This document shows positions 53,581-64,000 of a stretch of DNA of 64,000 bases, in pieces (within the stretch, counting starts at the first letter, position 1; every line of letters starts with the position of its first letter). A program made the translations under genes and the position numbers. Under the pieces are notes generated by a model. That model worked only from the letters and a program-made list of their open reading frames with translations. It was not told where the DNA came from and did not search any database. This DNA comes from Aureimonas flava (GTDB taxonomy: Bacteria > Pseudomonadota > Alphaproteobacteria > Rhizobiales > Rhizobiaceae). The DNA is taken from contig NZ_QYRN01000003.1 of NCBI RefSeq assembly GCF_003583935.1, forward strand, positions 248,001 through 312,000. The letters run 5' to 3'.

Positions 53581-54022
53581 GAAGCCCGCGCATCACGACG
53601 CCGGCCTCGATCAGGTTCAGCTTGTCCTGGTAGCGGTCCTTGAGCGCGCTCATGCAGCGTCCGACGTCGCGCAGGCCCTTGGAGCCGGTGTCGGACACGA
53701 TCTGCCGGCAGGCCGCCTCGATCTCGCCGGTCGGCACGGGCGCCGGCATCAGCTCGCGGATCATCTCCATGCAGGCGCGCTCGGCCTCCGCCTCCTCGAG
53801 GCGGCCGGCGGCGCGGAACCCTTCCTCGGCGGCCTGTCGGTGGCGTAGCATGCAGTGGAGGAGCGACACCATGTCGGCCGCGTCCGGCCGGCCCCGGCCC
53901 GCCTCGCGAAACGCCGCTTCCTTGTCCTTCAGGGCGGTGGCGACGAGGCGCAGCGTCGCGATCCGCCGCTTGTCGCCGCTCGCGATGGCCGCCTGCAATG
54001 CGTCTGCAATCTGATCGCGCAT
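53573..54022 (-). CDS. GatB/YqeY domain protein
   Basis: A 149-residue YqeY-type protein. The start reads MRDQIADALQAAIASGDKRRIATLRLV, then ALKDKEAAFREAGRG, the region shared with the tail domain of GatB. The C-terminal half ends KDRYQDKLNLIEAGVVMRGLLS, close to the usual GRADGRxVSxxVRxxL pattern but shorter. Family members may act near tRNA-dependent amidation, but a role has not been fixed. The ATG at 54022 was chosen for length; longer readings have no support. Confidence 0.87.
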   Translation of the reverse strand: MRDQIADALQAAIASGDKRRIATLRLVATALKDKEAAFREAGRGRPDAADMVSLLHCMLRHRQAAEEGFRAAGRLEEAEAERACMEMIRELMPAPVPTGEIEAACRQIVSDTGSKGLRDVGRCMSALKDRYQDKLNLIEAGVVMRGLLS

Positions 54023-54422
54023 TCCAACTCGTCCTGTTCGACCGCCGGGGCGCGTCGGCGCTCCGTAGCGGGCCGGCTCCCGTCCAGGAAGGACGAGAAT
54101 GACCGTGTCAGCTTGTGGGAAAATGGTGAGGTTTCGGATGACCGGAAGCGGTCCGGCGCCCTGCGCTAAGCGAATCCCGTGGATAACTCGTGCGTCCTCC
54201 GGCCCTGTGCGCCGGCACCTCCCAAGAGGTTGATGAACGATTAATGACGCGCCGGCGCTTTGGCAAGCGCATGCGTGCCATGCTCCACAGTCATGCGTTC
54301 CCGGCCGGGCGCCGCGCGCGAAGGGTTGCGCCCGAAGGCCGATGGCGCGATATGGACGCTCCGGAAGGGTGTGCCCGCCTTTTGTGCCGATGGCCCCCGA
54401 AGGATCTCGAGGAGTTGAGACG
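54023..54422. other. 400-base intergenic region upstream of carA
   Basis: Divergent region between the YqeY gene and carA. It contains a TTGATG near 54229 and AT-richer DNA around 54234-54243 that may belong to a carA promoter, an isolated DnaA-box-like GTGGATAACT at 54180, and a long GC-rich leader. I saw no clear PyrR-type, arginine-repressor or riboswitch structure, and no small ORF with convincing coding features. Confidence 0.4.
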
Positions 54423-55607
54423 ATGAGCGACGCCTGGACGCAGAGGAAGCCCACGGCCCTGCTCGTGCTGGCCGACGGCACGGTGATCGAGGGCGACGGG
54501 ATCGGCGCCGTGGGCGAGGCTCTGGGCGAGGTCTGCTTCAACACCTCGCTGACCGGCTACCAAGAGATCCTGACCGATCCCTCCTATGCCCGCCAAATCG
54601 TCACCTTCACCTTCCCCCACATCGGGAACGTCGGCGCCAACGACGAGGACATCGAGGACCTCGTGCCCGACAACAATGTCGGCGCGGTGGGCGCGATCTT
54701 CCGCGCCGAGGTCTCGGCGCCCTCCAACTACCGCTCGGCGGGCGGGCTCGACGCCTGGCTCAAGAAGCGCGGCGTCGTGGCGCTGTCCGGCGTGGACACC
54801 CGCGCCCTCACCGCGCTGATCCGCGAGCGGGGCATGCCCAACGCCGTGCTTGCCCACAACCCGGACGGCGTCTTCGACATCGAGGCGCTGCGCGCCAAGG
54901 CGGCCGGGTGGAGCGGCCTCGTCGGCCTCGACCTCGCCAAGGACGCCGCCTCCGATCGCGCCGAGGTCTGGACCGAGGGCCCGTGGGTGTGGAACGCCGG
55001 CTACGGCGCGGGCGAGAATCCGGCCTACACGATCGTCGCCATCGACTACGGCGCCAAGCGCAATATCCTGCGCCTGATGTCGGGCCACGGCGCGCGCGTC
55101 GTGATCGTGCCGCCGACGGCGAGCGCCGCCGATGTCCTCCAGCACGATCCGGACGGAATCTTCCTGTCCAACGGCCCGGGCGACCCGGCGGCCACGGGCG
55201 AGTACACGGTGCCGGTGATCCGCGAGCTCGCCCGCAGCGGCATCCCGATGTTCGGCATCTGCCTCGGGCACCAGCTCCTGGCCCTGGCGCTTGGCGGGCG
55301 CACGGAGAAGATGCATCAGGGCCATCACGGCGCGAACCACCCGGTGAAGGACTTCACCACCGGCAAGGTCGAGATCGTGTCGATGAACCATGGCTTCGCG
55401 GTGGCCGCCGATTCGCTGCCCGCCGGCGTCGAGGAGACCCACGTCTCGCTGTTCGACGGCACGAACTGCGGCCTGCGGATGAAGGATGCGCCGGTGTTCT
55501 CGGTGCAGCACCATCCCGAGGCCTCGCCCGGCCCGCAGGACTCGCATTACCTCTTCGCGCGCTTCTTCGAGATGATCGACGCGCATCGGACCCGGTCCGC
55601 CGCCTGA
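54423..55607 (+). CDS. carA: Carbamoyl-phosphate synthase small subunit
   Basis: A 394-residue glutaminase subunit that supplies ammonia to CarB for arginine and pyrimidine synthesis. The N-terminal domain has VCFNTSLTGYQEILTDPSYA and LSGVDTRALTALIRERG. The class I glutamine amidotransferase domain has GPGDPA, the nucleophile Cys280 in FGICLGHQ, and His364 and Glu366 in HHPEASPGP, so the triad is complete. ATG 54423 lies 5 bases after a GAGGAG-like site. Unlike in E. coli, carA and carB are not adjacent: a terminator, a small ORF and an XRE regulator gene lie between. Confidence 0.97.
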   Translation: MSDAWTQRKPTALLVLADGTVIEGDGIGAVGEALGEVCFNTSLTGYQEILTDPSYARQIVTFTFPHIGNVGANDEDIEDLVPDNNVGAVGAIFRAEVSAPSNYRSAGGLDAWLKKRGVVALSGVDTRALTALIRERGMPNAVLAHNPDGVFDIEALRAKAAGWSGLVGLDLAKDAASDRAEVWTEGPWVWNAGYGAGENPAYTIVAIDYGAKRNILRLMSGHGARVVIVPPTASAADVLQHDPDGIFLSNGPGDPAATGEYTVPVIRELARSGIPMFGICLGHQLLALALGGRTEKMHQGHHGANHPVKDFTTGKVEIVSMNHGFAVAADSLPAGVEETHVSLFDGTNCGLRMKDAPVFSVQHHPEASPGPQDSHYLFARFFEMIDAHRTRSAA

Positions 55608-55630
55608 GGCCGTCCGCCCCGCGCAGGAAT

Positions 55631-55666
55631 CGATAAGGGCGCCGGAGACATCCGGCGCCCTTATCG
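55631..55666. terminator. Terminator after carA
   Basis: A perfect 16-base stem, CGATAAGGGCGCCGGA and TCCGGCGCCCTTATCG, with loop GACA. It begins 24 bases after the carA stop and can serve both strands. Confidence 0.85.
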
Positions 55667-55704
55667 CGTTTGGCGTTCCCCCGATCCGATCCGGGCGGGG
55701 CCTG

Positions 55705-55842
55705 TCATGCCGCCTTGAACAGGTGAAGCACGCGGCGCAGGATCGAGCGCAGGCCGCAACTGAACGTCGCGTGGCGGTGCAGGTCGTCGCGGCCGCGGTC
55801 GGCGCCGAGGTTGGAGCGGCTGACGATGAGGTCGGCAAGCAT
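55705..55842 (-). CDS. Possible small protein of 45 residues
   Basis: A short reading frame from ATG 55842, with AAAGGAAA 10 bases upstream, to a stop at 55705. The product is basic (DRGRDDLHRH, CGLRSILRRVLHLFKAA) with an amphipathic C-terminal helix. No family is recognised. It is divergent from the XRE regulator gene, and the two dyads at 55916-55959 lie between them. A longer form from 55908 is possible. It may be a regulatory target of the XRE protein or a chance frame. Confidence 0.4.
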   Translation of the reverse strand: MLADLIVSRSNLGADRGRDDLHRHATFSCGLRSILRRVLHLFKAA

Positions 55843-55915
55843 GGAGCGGGTTTCCTTTCGGGTTGCGGGTCCTCGCTGATCGAAGGTCGTACGGGCCTTC
55901 ACATCCATTAGATGT

Positions 55916-55959
55916 GCACGCCGTGCGCTTTTTCAATGCGACAGGTGCGCACGTCGTGC
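55916..55959. promoter_or_regulatory. Two GCACGnCGTGC dyads, candidate XRE operators
   Basis: GCACG-C-CGTGC at 55916-55926 and GCACG-T-CGTGC at 55949-55959, each a perfect 5-base dyad around one base. Their centres are 33 bases apart, about three turns of DNA, so dimers on both sites would face the same side. They lie 101-144 bases before the XRE gene, in its divergent region. Confidence 0.6.
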
Positions 55960-56059
55960 ATTTTCGTTGTCCCAGCCGTCCGATCTGCTAGGGGACATGA
56001 CCCCGGACGCCCGAAGCCTGCGCCTCGGAGTTTGAGCGGGGCTGAGGGGAGCCGATCGG

Positions 56060-56353
56060 ATGGGGCACGGGATGGATTCGGACAGCTTCCGCGAATGGCG
56101 CCGCGCGCTCGGTTGGAAGCAGCGGGAGGCGGCCGACCGGCTCGGCCTCAAGAAGCGCGTGATCCAGTATTACGAGAAGGGCGACCGCGGCGGGAAGCAG
56201 GTCGAGATCCCCCGCGCGGTGGAGCTCGCCTGCCTTGCGCTGGCGATGGGCATCGACCGCTACGACGGCCGCGCCCTGCCGCGCGACGCGGCCGATCTTC
56301 TCGGCCGTTCGCGCCCGCCGGGCGATCCGTCCACAATCGCGTCGCCGGACTGA
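56060..56353 (+). CDS. XRE family helix-turn-helix protein
   Basis: A 97-residue DNA-binding protein. The HTH is REWRRALGWKQREAADRLGLKKRVIQYYEKG, with the usual Lys-Gln pair in helix two and Tyr-Tyr-Glu closing the recognition region. The C-terminal tail is short and lacks a sensing domain. ATG 56060 has GAGGGGAGCC upstream; ATG 56072 is possible. It lies alone between carA and carB, after two matching dyads that probably mediate autoregulation. Confidence 0.87.
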   Translation: MGHGMDSDSFREWRRALGWKQREAADRLGLKKRVIQYYEKGDRGGKQVEIPRAVELACLALAMGIDRYDGRALPRDAADLLGRSRPPGDPSTIASPD

Positions 56354-56482
56354 CGCTTCGCCCTTTCGCGCGGGCGCGGCTTTCCCTATAAGCCGGCCTT
56401 AGCCTGAAGAATGCTCTGCCCGAGACCCTCGACCGCCCTGCGGCCGGGGCCATCCGTGCGCACGAATGGAAGACGGACCGCC

Positions 56483-59914
<3,432 letters not shown>

Positions 59915-59963
59915 TTTCGGGAAGGCCGGGCGCCTTTCGGCACGGGCCTCATGCAGACGTTCC

Positions 59964-59988
59964 GGCTGGTCCCCGCTGGGGGCCGGCC
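59964..59988 (+). terminator. Probable terminator after carB
   Basis: GGCTGGTCCCC (59964-59974) pairs along its whole length with GGGGGCCGGCC (59978-59988), including two G-T wobbles, around a 3-base loop. CTTCTT follows. It lies 50 bases after carB and about 97 before greA. Confidence 0.5.
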
Positions 59989-60084
59989 CTTCTTATGTCC
60001 CGCGCGGTCCATCCGGCCGTGGGGGCTCCACGACAGAGCGTCCGGCCCTCAAGCCGGGTGCCGCGACAGCTAAGGGTTGAGGGC

Positions 60085-60558
60085 ATGGAAAAGGTCCCGA
60101 TGACGAGTGCCGGCTTCGAGTCCCTGAAGGAGGAGCTCCGCCGCCGTCAGCAGGAGGAGCGTCCGCGGATCGTCGAGGCGATCTCGGAGGCCCGCGCCCA
60201 TGGCGATCTCTCCGAGAACGCCGAGTACCATTCCGCCAAGGAGGCGCAGAGCCTCAACGAGGGCCGCATCTCGGAACTCGAGGACCTGACGGCCCGCGCC
60301 GAGGTGATCGACGTGACCAAGCTGTCGGGCGACAGGGTCAAGTTCGGCGCCACGGTCAAGCTCGTGGACGAGGACACCGAGGAGGAGAAGGTCTACCAGA
60401 TCGTCGGCGACCAGGAGGCGGACGTTAAGATGGGCCGCATCTCCATCTCCTCGCCCATCGCGCGCGCCCTGATCGGCAAGGGCGAGGGCGACACGGTCGA
60501 GGTCGCCGCCCCCGGCGGCGCGCGCTCCTACGAGATCCTGGAGCTGCGCTGGGTGTGA
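60085..60558 (+). CDS. greA: Transcription elongation factor GreA
   Basis: A 157-residue factor that rescues backtracked RNA polymerase by stimulating transcript cleavage. The N-terminal coiled coil has [24 protein letters not shown] and the acidic tip [20 protein letters not shown], with the conserved Asp and Glu. The C-terminal FKBP-like domain has [27 protein letters not shown] and [15 protein letters not shown]. Length and motifs are normal. ATG 60085 has GAGGG upstream. The carB-greA-LPS transferase order is common in Hyphomicrobiales, here with an extra gene after greA. Confidence 0.97.
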   Translation: MEKVPMTSAGFESLKEELRRRQQEERPRIVEAISEARAHGDLSENAEYHSAKEAQSLNEGRISELEDLTARAEVIDVTKLSGDRVKFGATVKLVDEDTEEEKVYQIVGDQEADVKMGRISISSPIARALIGKGEGDTVEVAAPGGARSYEILELRWV

Positions 60559-60571
60559 ACGGACGGGGGTG

Positions 60572-61159
60572 ATGAGCGAGGCAAAGGCCAGAACCTGGAG
60601 CCTGTCCGACTTCCTTCTTTGGGAGGAAGGTCAGGAATGCCGCCATGAACTGGTCGAGGGCCACCCGATCCTCATGGCCGGCGGCACTCAGGCGCACGCG
60701 CTCATCGCCGCCAACATCGTCTCTACCTTGCGTTCGCTTCTGCGCGGGTCGCCCTGCCGACCGGTCGGGTCGGACTTGCGCATCCCGATCGTCAAGACCG
60801 GCAATGTCCGATATCCGGACGCCACCATCGATTGCGGACCGTTCCGGCCCGACGCCCACGACGCCTCGGAGCCGAATGTCGTGTTCGAGGTCCTGTCGCA
60901 GTCCACGGGATGGTACGACCAGACACGCAAGCTGCGTGACTACGAAAGCGTCGCGTCGATCCGACAGTATGTCTGCGTGTCGCAGTCGGAAACCCGTGTA
61001 AGCCTCTGGCTGCGTGACGATGTCGGGCGGCTCGTTCCCCAGGATGACATCCTGCACGGAAGCGTCGCGATCGACTTGGCCACGACCTCGTTCGCGCTGC
61101 CCCTGGCGGAAATCTATGAGGGTACGGCGTTGATGCCCCCGCCCGCAGCGACCGCCTGA
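60572..61159 (+). CDS. Uma2 family (DUF820) predicted endonuclease
   Basis: A 195-residue protein of the Uma2 family, with the PD-(D/E)xK nuclease fold. Relevant pieces are ECRHELVEGHPILMAGG (Glu near 28), RYPDATIDCGPF (Asp near 82) and VVFEVLSQSTGWYDQTRKLRDYES (Glu and Lys). These fit the family active-site pattern E-x-PD-ExxS-K. Such genes are abundant in cyanobacteria and scattered in others; their role is unknown. Third-position GC is visibly lower than in greA and the next gene, so it may be a later insertion into the greA-lpcC pair. ATG 60572 follows GGGGGTG. Confidence 0.88.
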   Translation: MSEAKARTWSLSDFLLWEEGQECRHELVEGHPILMAGGTQAHALIAANIVSTLRSLLRGSPCRPVGSDLRIPIVKTGNVRYPDATIDCGPFRPDAHDASEPNVVFEVLSQSTGWYDQTRKLRDYESVASIRQYVCVSQSETRVSLWLRDDVGRLVPQDDILHGSVAIDLATTSFALPLAEIYEGTALMPPPAATA

Positions 61160-61166
61160 CCCCCCA

Positions 61167-62273
61167 TTGGCTTTGCGTCTTCCAGCGCCGGGCGACATCC
61201 TCGTGGTCGCCCCCAACTTCAAGCGTCGGCTGTCCGGCGTCACCTCCACCATCGTGCAGCTCGTGCCCGAGCAGGCCAAGCGCCTGCCCATCGCCGCCCT
61301 CGGCCCCGGCCTGCCCGCGCACCTGCCGAAGCTTCGCTGGCGCGACCTTCTCCGCTTCTGGCGCAAGCCGCCCACCAAGCCGTTCCGCATCTGGCACGCG
61401 CGGCGCAACCTCGAGATGCTGCCCGGCATCCTTCTGCGCGACGTTCTGCGCATGCCGCTGCGGCTCGTCTTCACCTCCGCCTCGCAGCGCCGGCACACGG
61501 GCTACACGCGCTGGCTGATCCGCCGGATGGACGCGGTGATCGCGACCTCCGCGCGGTCCGGTGCCTACCTCACTGTGCCCCACACGGTGATCCACCACGG
61601 CATCGACCTCGCCCGCTTCCGCCCGCATCCTGCCGGGGCGGCGGTCGCGCGCGCCGAGCTCGGGCTCGACCCGGCGAAGCGCGCGGTGGGCTGTTTCGGA
61701 CGCGTGCGTCATCAGAAGGGCACGGACCTCTTTGTCGATGCGATGATCGCCCTCCTGCCCCGGCACCCCGGCTGGCAGGCCGTCGTCGCCGGCCGCGCGA
61801 CGGCCGAGCATCAGGGTTTCGAGACCGCCTTGAAGGCGAAGGTCGCGGAGGCCGGGCTTGGCGACCGCATCCTCTTCGCCGGCGAGCACCGCGACATCGA
61901 GCGCTGGTACCGGGCCCTCGACCTTTTCGTCGCGCCCCAGCGCTGGGAGGGCTTCGGCCTGACGCCGCTGGAGGCCATGTCCTGCGGCGTGCCAGTGGTC
62001 GCCGCCGATGTCGGCGTGTTCTCCGACGTCGTCAGCGCGGCCTGCGGCACCGTGGTCCCGCCGGACGACCTCCCGGCCCTGTGCGAGGCGATCGAACCCT
62101 TCCTCGCCGACGAGCCGCGCCGCATGGACGCGGCCGCGCGCGCGCTCGCCAAGGCTCAGGCCGAGTTCGCGCTGGCGCGCGAGGCGGACGAGATCGTGGC
62201 GGTCTACGAGCGTCTCTGGGCGGATGGAGGTTCGGCCGCGAAGTCCTCGTCCACGACCGGCGTGCGCCCGTAG
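61167..62273 (+). CDS. LPS-core-type glycosyltransferase family 4 (LpcC-like)
   Basis: A 368-residue GT-B transferase. The N-terminal ILVVAPNFKRRLSGVTSTIVQLVPEQA and RIWHARRNLEMLPGI resemble rhizobial LpcC, the mannosyltransferase of the lipopolysaccharide inner core, whose gene often follows greA. The donor half has AVGCFGRVRHQKGTDLFVDAM and APQRWEGFGLTPLEAMSCGVPVVAADVG, with the E-x7-E-like motif. The start is TTG at 61167, only seven bases after the Uma2 stop; a TTG at 61173 is also in frame. The 3' end overlaps the facing GT25 gene by 70 bases. The exact sugar cannot be read. Confidence 0.85.
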   Translation: MALRLPAPGDILVVAPNFKRRLSGVTSTIVQLVPEQAKRLPIAALGPGLPAHLPKLRWRDLLRFWRKPPTKPFRIWHARRNLEMLPGILLRDVLRMPLRLVFTSASQRRHTGYTRWLIRRMDAVIATSARSGAYLTVPHTVIHHGIDLARFRPHPAGAAVARAELGLDPAKRAVGCFGRVRHQKGTDLFVDAMIALLPRHPGWQAVVAGRATAEHQGFETALKAKVAEAGLGDRILFAGEHRDIERWYRALDLFVAPQRWEGFGLTPLEAMSCGVPVVAADVGVFSDVVSAACGTVVPPDDLPALCEAIEPFLADEPRRMDAAARALAKAQAEFALAREADEIVAVYERLWADGGSAAKSSSTTGVRP

Positions 62274-63019
62274 CGGGCCGGTCCCAGCCGCATCAGGTGG
62301 TAGCGGACGAGGCCGAGCTGCGTCCGCAGCCGCCGAAGCCGGAACGGAAGGGTCTCGCGGGTCAGGCCGGCGCGGACGCGCAGGGCCTGGATCGAGGTCG
62401 CCGGATCGACGCCAGCCCGGCCCCCCCGCGCCTCCAGGATATGCGCCTGCATCACCAGCGCCGGCTCCGCCTGCCACGAAACGAGCGCCGCACAGCCGTG
62501 CAGGAAGGCGTCCACCGGCGCCGCGCCCCGACGCTCCGTGCGCTCCAGGAGCTTTCGCGCGCCCGCGGGCCAGAGGAGGTAGCCCGCCGAGCCCGACTTG
62601 TCGCGATAGACGCGCCGCACCGCGATTCCGCCGCCGAGGTCGACGGCCCGGCGGGCCGCGAAGCGCCGGCGGTCGAAGCTCTCGAGGTTCAGGAAGTCGG
62701 CGTCCTCGAACGCCGCGAGGCGGCGAAGCGCCTCGCCCGTCCGCCGCGACAGGACCGCGTCGTCCTCGAGCACGAGAACCGGCCCGTCGCCCCTCGCGAC
62801 CTCGGCCCAGATCCCATGATGCGACAGGAAGCAGCCGAGCTCCGGCCCGCTGAGCGGCCGCTCCCAGCGCCCGTTCAGGCGCGCATCGACGTCGGCCGAA
62901 ATGTCCCCCGTCTCCACCGCCCGAACGCGCTCGAGGGCCAGGCCGAGCCGCGCCCCTTGCCCCTCCATGAAGGCGCGTCGTTCGCCCGCCCGGTCGAGGT
63001 TGACGAACACCGTCCGCAT
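62204..63019 (-). CDS. Glycosyltransferase family 25 (LPS-type)
   Basis: A 271-residue protein of the LgtB/LpsA type. It opens VFVNLDRAGERRAFME, then LSGPELGCFLSHHGIWAEVARGDGPVLVLEDDAVLS, the GT25 signature with the acidic EDD. DADFLNLES and SGSAGYLLWPAGARKLLE follow. GT25 enzymes add galactose or other sugars to lipooligosaccharide. The ATG overlaps the trkH stop in TGATG, so translation is coupled to trkH. The last 23 codons lie on the opposite strand of the LpcC-like gene. Confidence 0.87.
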   Translation of the reverse strand: MRTVFVNLDRAGERRAFMEGQGARLGLALERVRAVETGDISADVDARLNGRWERPLSGPELGCFLSHHGIWAEVARGDGPVLVLEDDAVLSRRTGEALRRLAAFEDADFLNLESFDRRRFAARRAVDLGGGIAVRRVYRDKSGSAGYLLWPAGARKLLERTERRGAAPVDAFLHGCAALVSWQAEPALVMQAHILEARGGRAGVDPATSIQALRVRAGLTRETLPFRLRRLRTQLGLVRYHLMRLGPARYGRTPVVDEDFAAEPPSAQRRS

Positions 63020-64000
63020 CAGTCCCTCCAGAAGCCGGGCGACAGGATCACGAGCACGGTCACGATCTCGAGGCGCCCCATCAGCATCAGGAACGACAGG
63101 ATCCAGAGCGCCGGCGCCGAAAGCGTGGAGAAGTTGCCGGCCGGGCCGACCACCTGCCCAAAGCCCGGGCCGACGTTGCCGATGGCCGTGAGCGAGGCGG
63201 AGAAGGCCGTCAGCAGTTCCAGGCCGCAGACCGAGAGCGCCGCGGTGCCGAGCAGCAGCGCCAGGAAGAACAGGAAGATGAAGATGGTGACGCTCTGCAG
63301 CGTCTCGATCGAGATGTCGTCGTGGCCGTATTTCAGCCGCTGCACCGAATGCGGCCGGATCACCCGCGCGAAGTTCGCCCGCACCAGCGCATAGAGGATG
63401 ATGATGCGGTTCACCTTGATGCCGCCCGCCGTCGAGCCCGCGCAGCCGCCGATGAACATGGCCAGGAAGAAGATGCCGATCGCCGCGTTGGACCAGAGCG
63501 TGAAGTCCTCCGACACGAAGCCGGTGGTGGTGATCACGGAGACGAGGTTGAAGGCGGAGGACACCAGCGCCTCGCGCACCGACACCTCGTTGATGACGAC
63601 GCGCGTCACCGCCAGCGCCAGGGTCAGCACCACGCACAGCGCCAGGAACAGCGCGACCTGCGGGTCGCGCCAGCGCTGGAAGCGCCGGGGCAGGAAGAAG
63701 CGGATGTAGAGCACGAACGGCAGCGAGCCGGCGATCATGAAGACGGTCGCGACGATCAGGATCGCCTCGCTCTCGAAGAAGCCGAGGCTCTCGTCGTGGG
63801 TGGAGAAGCCGCCCGTCGCCAGCGTCGACATGGCGTGGTTCACCGCGTCGAACAGGCTCATGCCGAGCGCGAAGTAGAGCATCGCGCAGACCAGCGTCAT
63901 GACGCCGTAGACGGCGACGATCCCCGAGGCAAGCTGGCTGACGCGCGGCAGGAGCTTGCCCGAGCGGTCGGAGCTTTCCAGGTGGAACAGCGCCATGCCG
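63019..64000 (-). CDS. trkH: Potassium uptake protein TrkH (N-terminal part outside the window)
   Basis: At least 326 residues of the C-terminal part of TrkH, the channel-like subunit of the Trk potassium system. Visible are MSTLATGGFSTHDESLGFF and VITTTGFVSEDFTLW, two of the four pore-filter loops with TGGF/TTGF, then GGCAGSTAGGIKVNRI, the conserved Gly-Ser-Thr filter and loop, and IGNVGPGFGQVVGPAGNF with the last filter. It ends LVILSPGFWRD. The reading frame continues past base 64000, so the start is not seen. Its TGA overlaps the GT25 ATG by one base. Confidence 0.93.
   Translation of the reverse strand, partial: GMALFHLESSDRSGKLLPRVSQLASGIVAVYGVMTLVCAMLYFALGMSLFDAVNHAMSTLATGGFSTHDESLGFFESEAILIVATVFMIAGSLPFVLYIRFFLPRRFQRWRDPQVALFLALCVVLTLALAVTRVVINEVSVREALVSSAFNLVSVITTTGFVSEDFTLWSNAAIGIFFLAMFIGGCAGSTAGGIKVNRIIILYALVRANFARVIRPHSVQRLKYGHDDISIETLQSVTIFIFLFFLALLLGTAALSVCGLELLTAFSASLTAIGNVGPGFGQVVGPAGNFSTLSAPALWILSFLMLMGRLEIVTVLVILSPGFWRD

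Noticed and set aside
54175-54195. GTGGATAACT near 54180, similar to a DnaA box, and a weaker copy near 52610
   Set aside because: Isolated single matches without a cluster or AT-rich unwinding element; not an origin.

Overview
The window is a high-GC (by eye close to 70%) chromosomal segment of an alphaproteobacterium, most probably of the order Hyphomicrobiales. The support is rpoD next to dnaG, the carA - carB - greA - LPS-core glycosyltransferase order, an rpoD and carB of rhizobial size, and a tripartite tricarboxylate transporter beside several ABC uptake systems. No tRNA, rRNA, CRISPR array, insertion sequence or prophage gene was recognised.

Layout. 1-3.4 kb: a translationally coupled operon (alcohol dehydrogenase tail, QueD-like protein, glycosyltransferase, methyltransferase) facing a flippase-like membrane protein. 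3.7-9.1 kb: an oligopeptide-type ABC importer. 9.2-17.0 kb: a leftward catabolic operon (PdxA-type dehydrogenase, TIM-barrel enzyme, fused DhaK-DhaL kinase, TctCBA transporter) with a divergent GntR/FCD regulator. 17.1-18.5 kb: two overlapping genes of unknown function. 18.6-24.5 kb: a SorC regulator followed by a complete glucitol-type phosphotransferase system with its own fused HPr-Enzyme I. 24.6-28.9 kb: a frameshifted TauE-like gene, a LysR regulator, panC-panB and a HAD phosphatase. 28.9-44.0 kb: a second SorC-linked island (AcoABC-like 2-oxo dehydrogenase, SAF-domain oxidoreductase, PfkB kinase, GlpD/EryB-like flavoprotein, zinc dehydrogenase, ribose-type ABC importer, aldehyde dehydrogenase). 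44.1-48.2 kb: single genes (CYTH, SIMPL, secreted protein, GGDEF-EAL, DoxX). 48.3-61 kb: housekeeping genes (rpoD, dnaG, chorismate mutase, GNAT, YqeY, carA, carB, greA) with a small XRE locus between carA and carB. 61-64 kb: LPS-type glycosyltransferases and the end of trkH.

How the parts fit. Three sugar or polyol islands, each next to its own regulator, make up more than half of the window. Each joins an uptake system to kinases and dehydrogenases, but each lacks an expected enzyme: no polyol-phosphate dehydrogenase beside the PTS, no DUF1537 kinase beside the PdxA homologue, and no E3 subunit beside AcoABC. The two SorC regulators lie next to long dyads with related arms (TTGAC-TT and TTGTC-TT), so their regulons may be related. 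The most likely undescribed biology is the substrates and routes of these islands, the QueD-like protein that has lost its catalytic triad, and the autoregulated-looking XRE/small-ORF locus.
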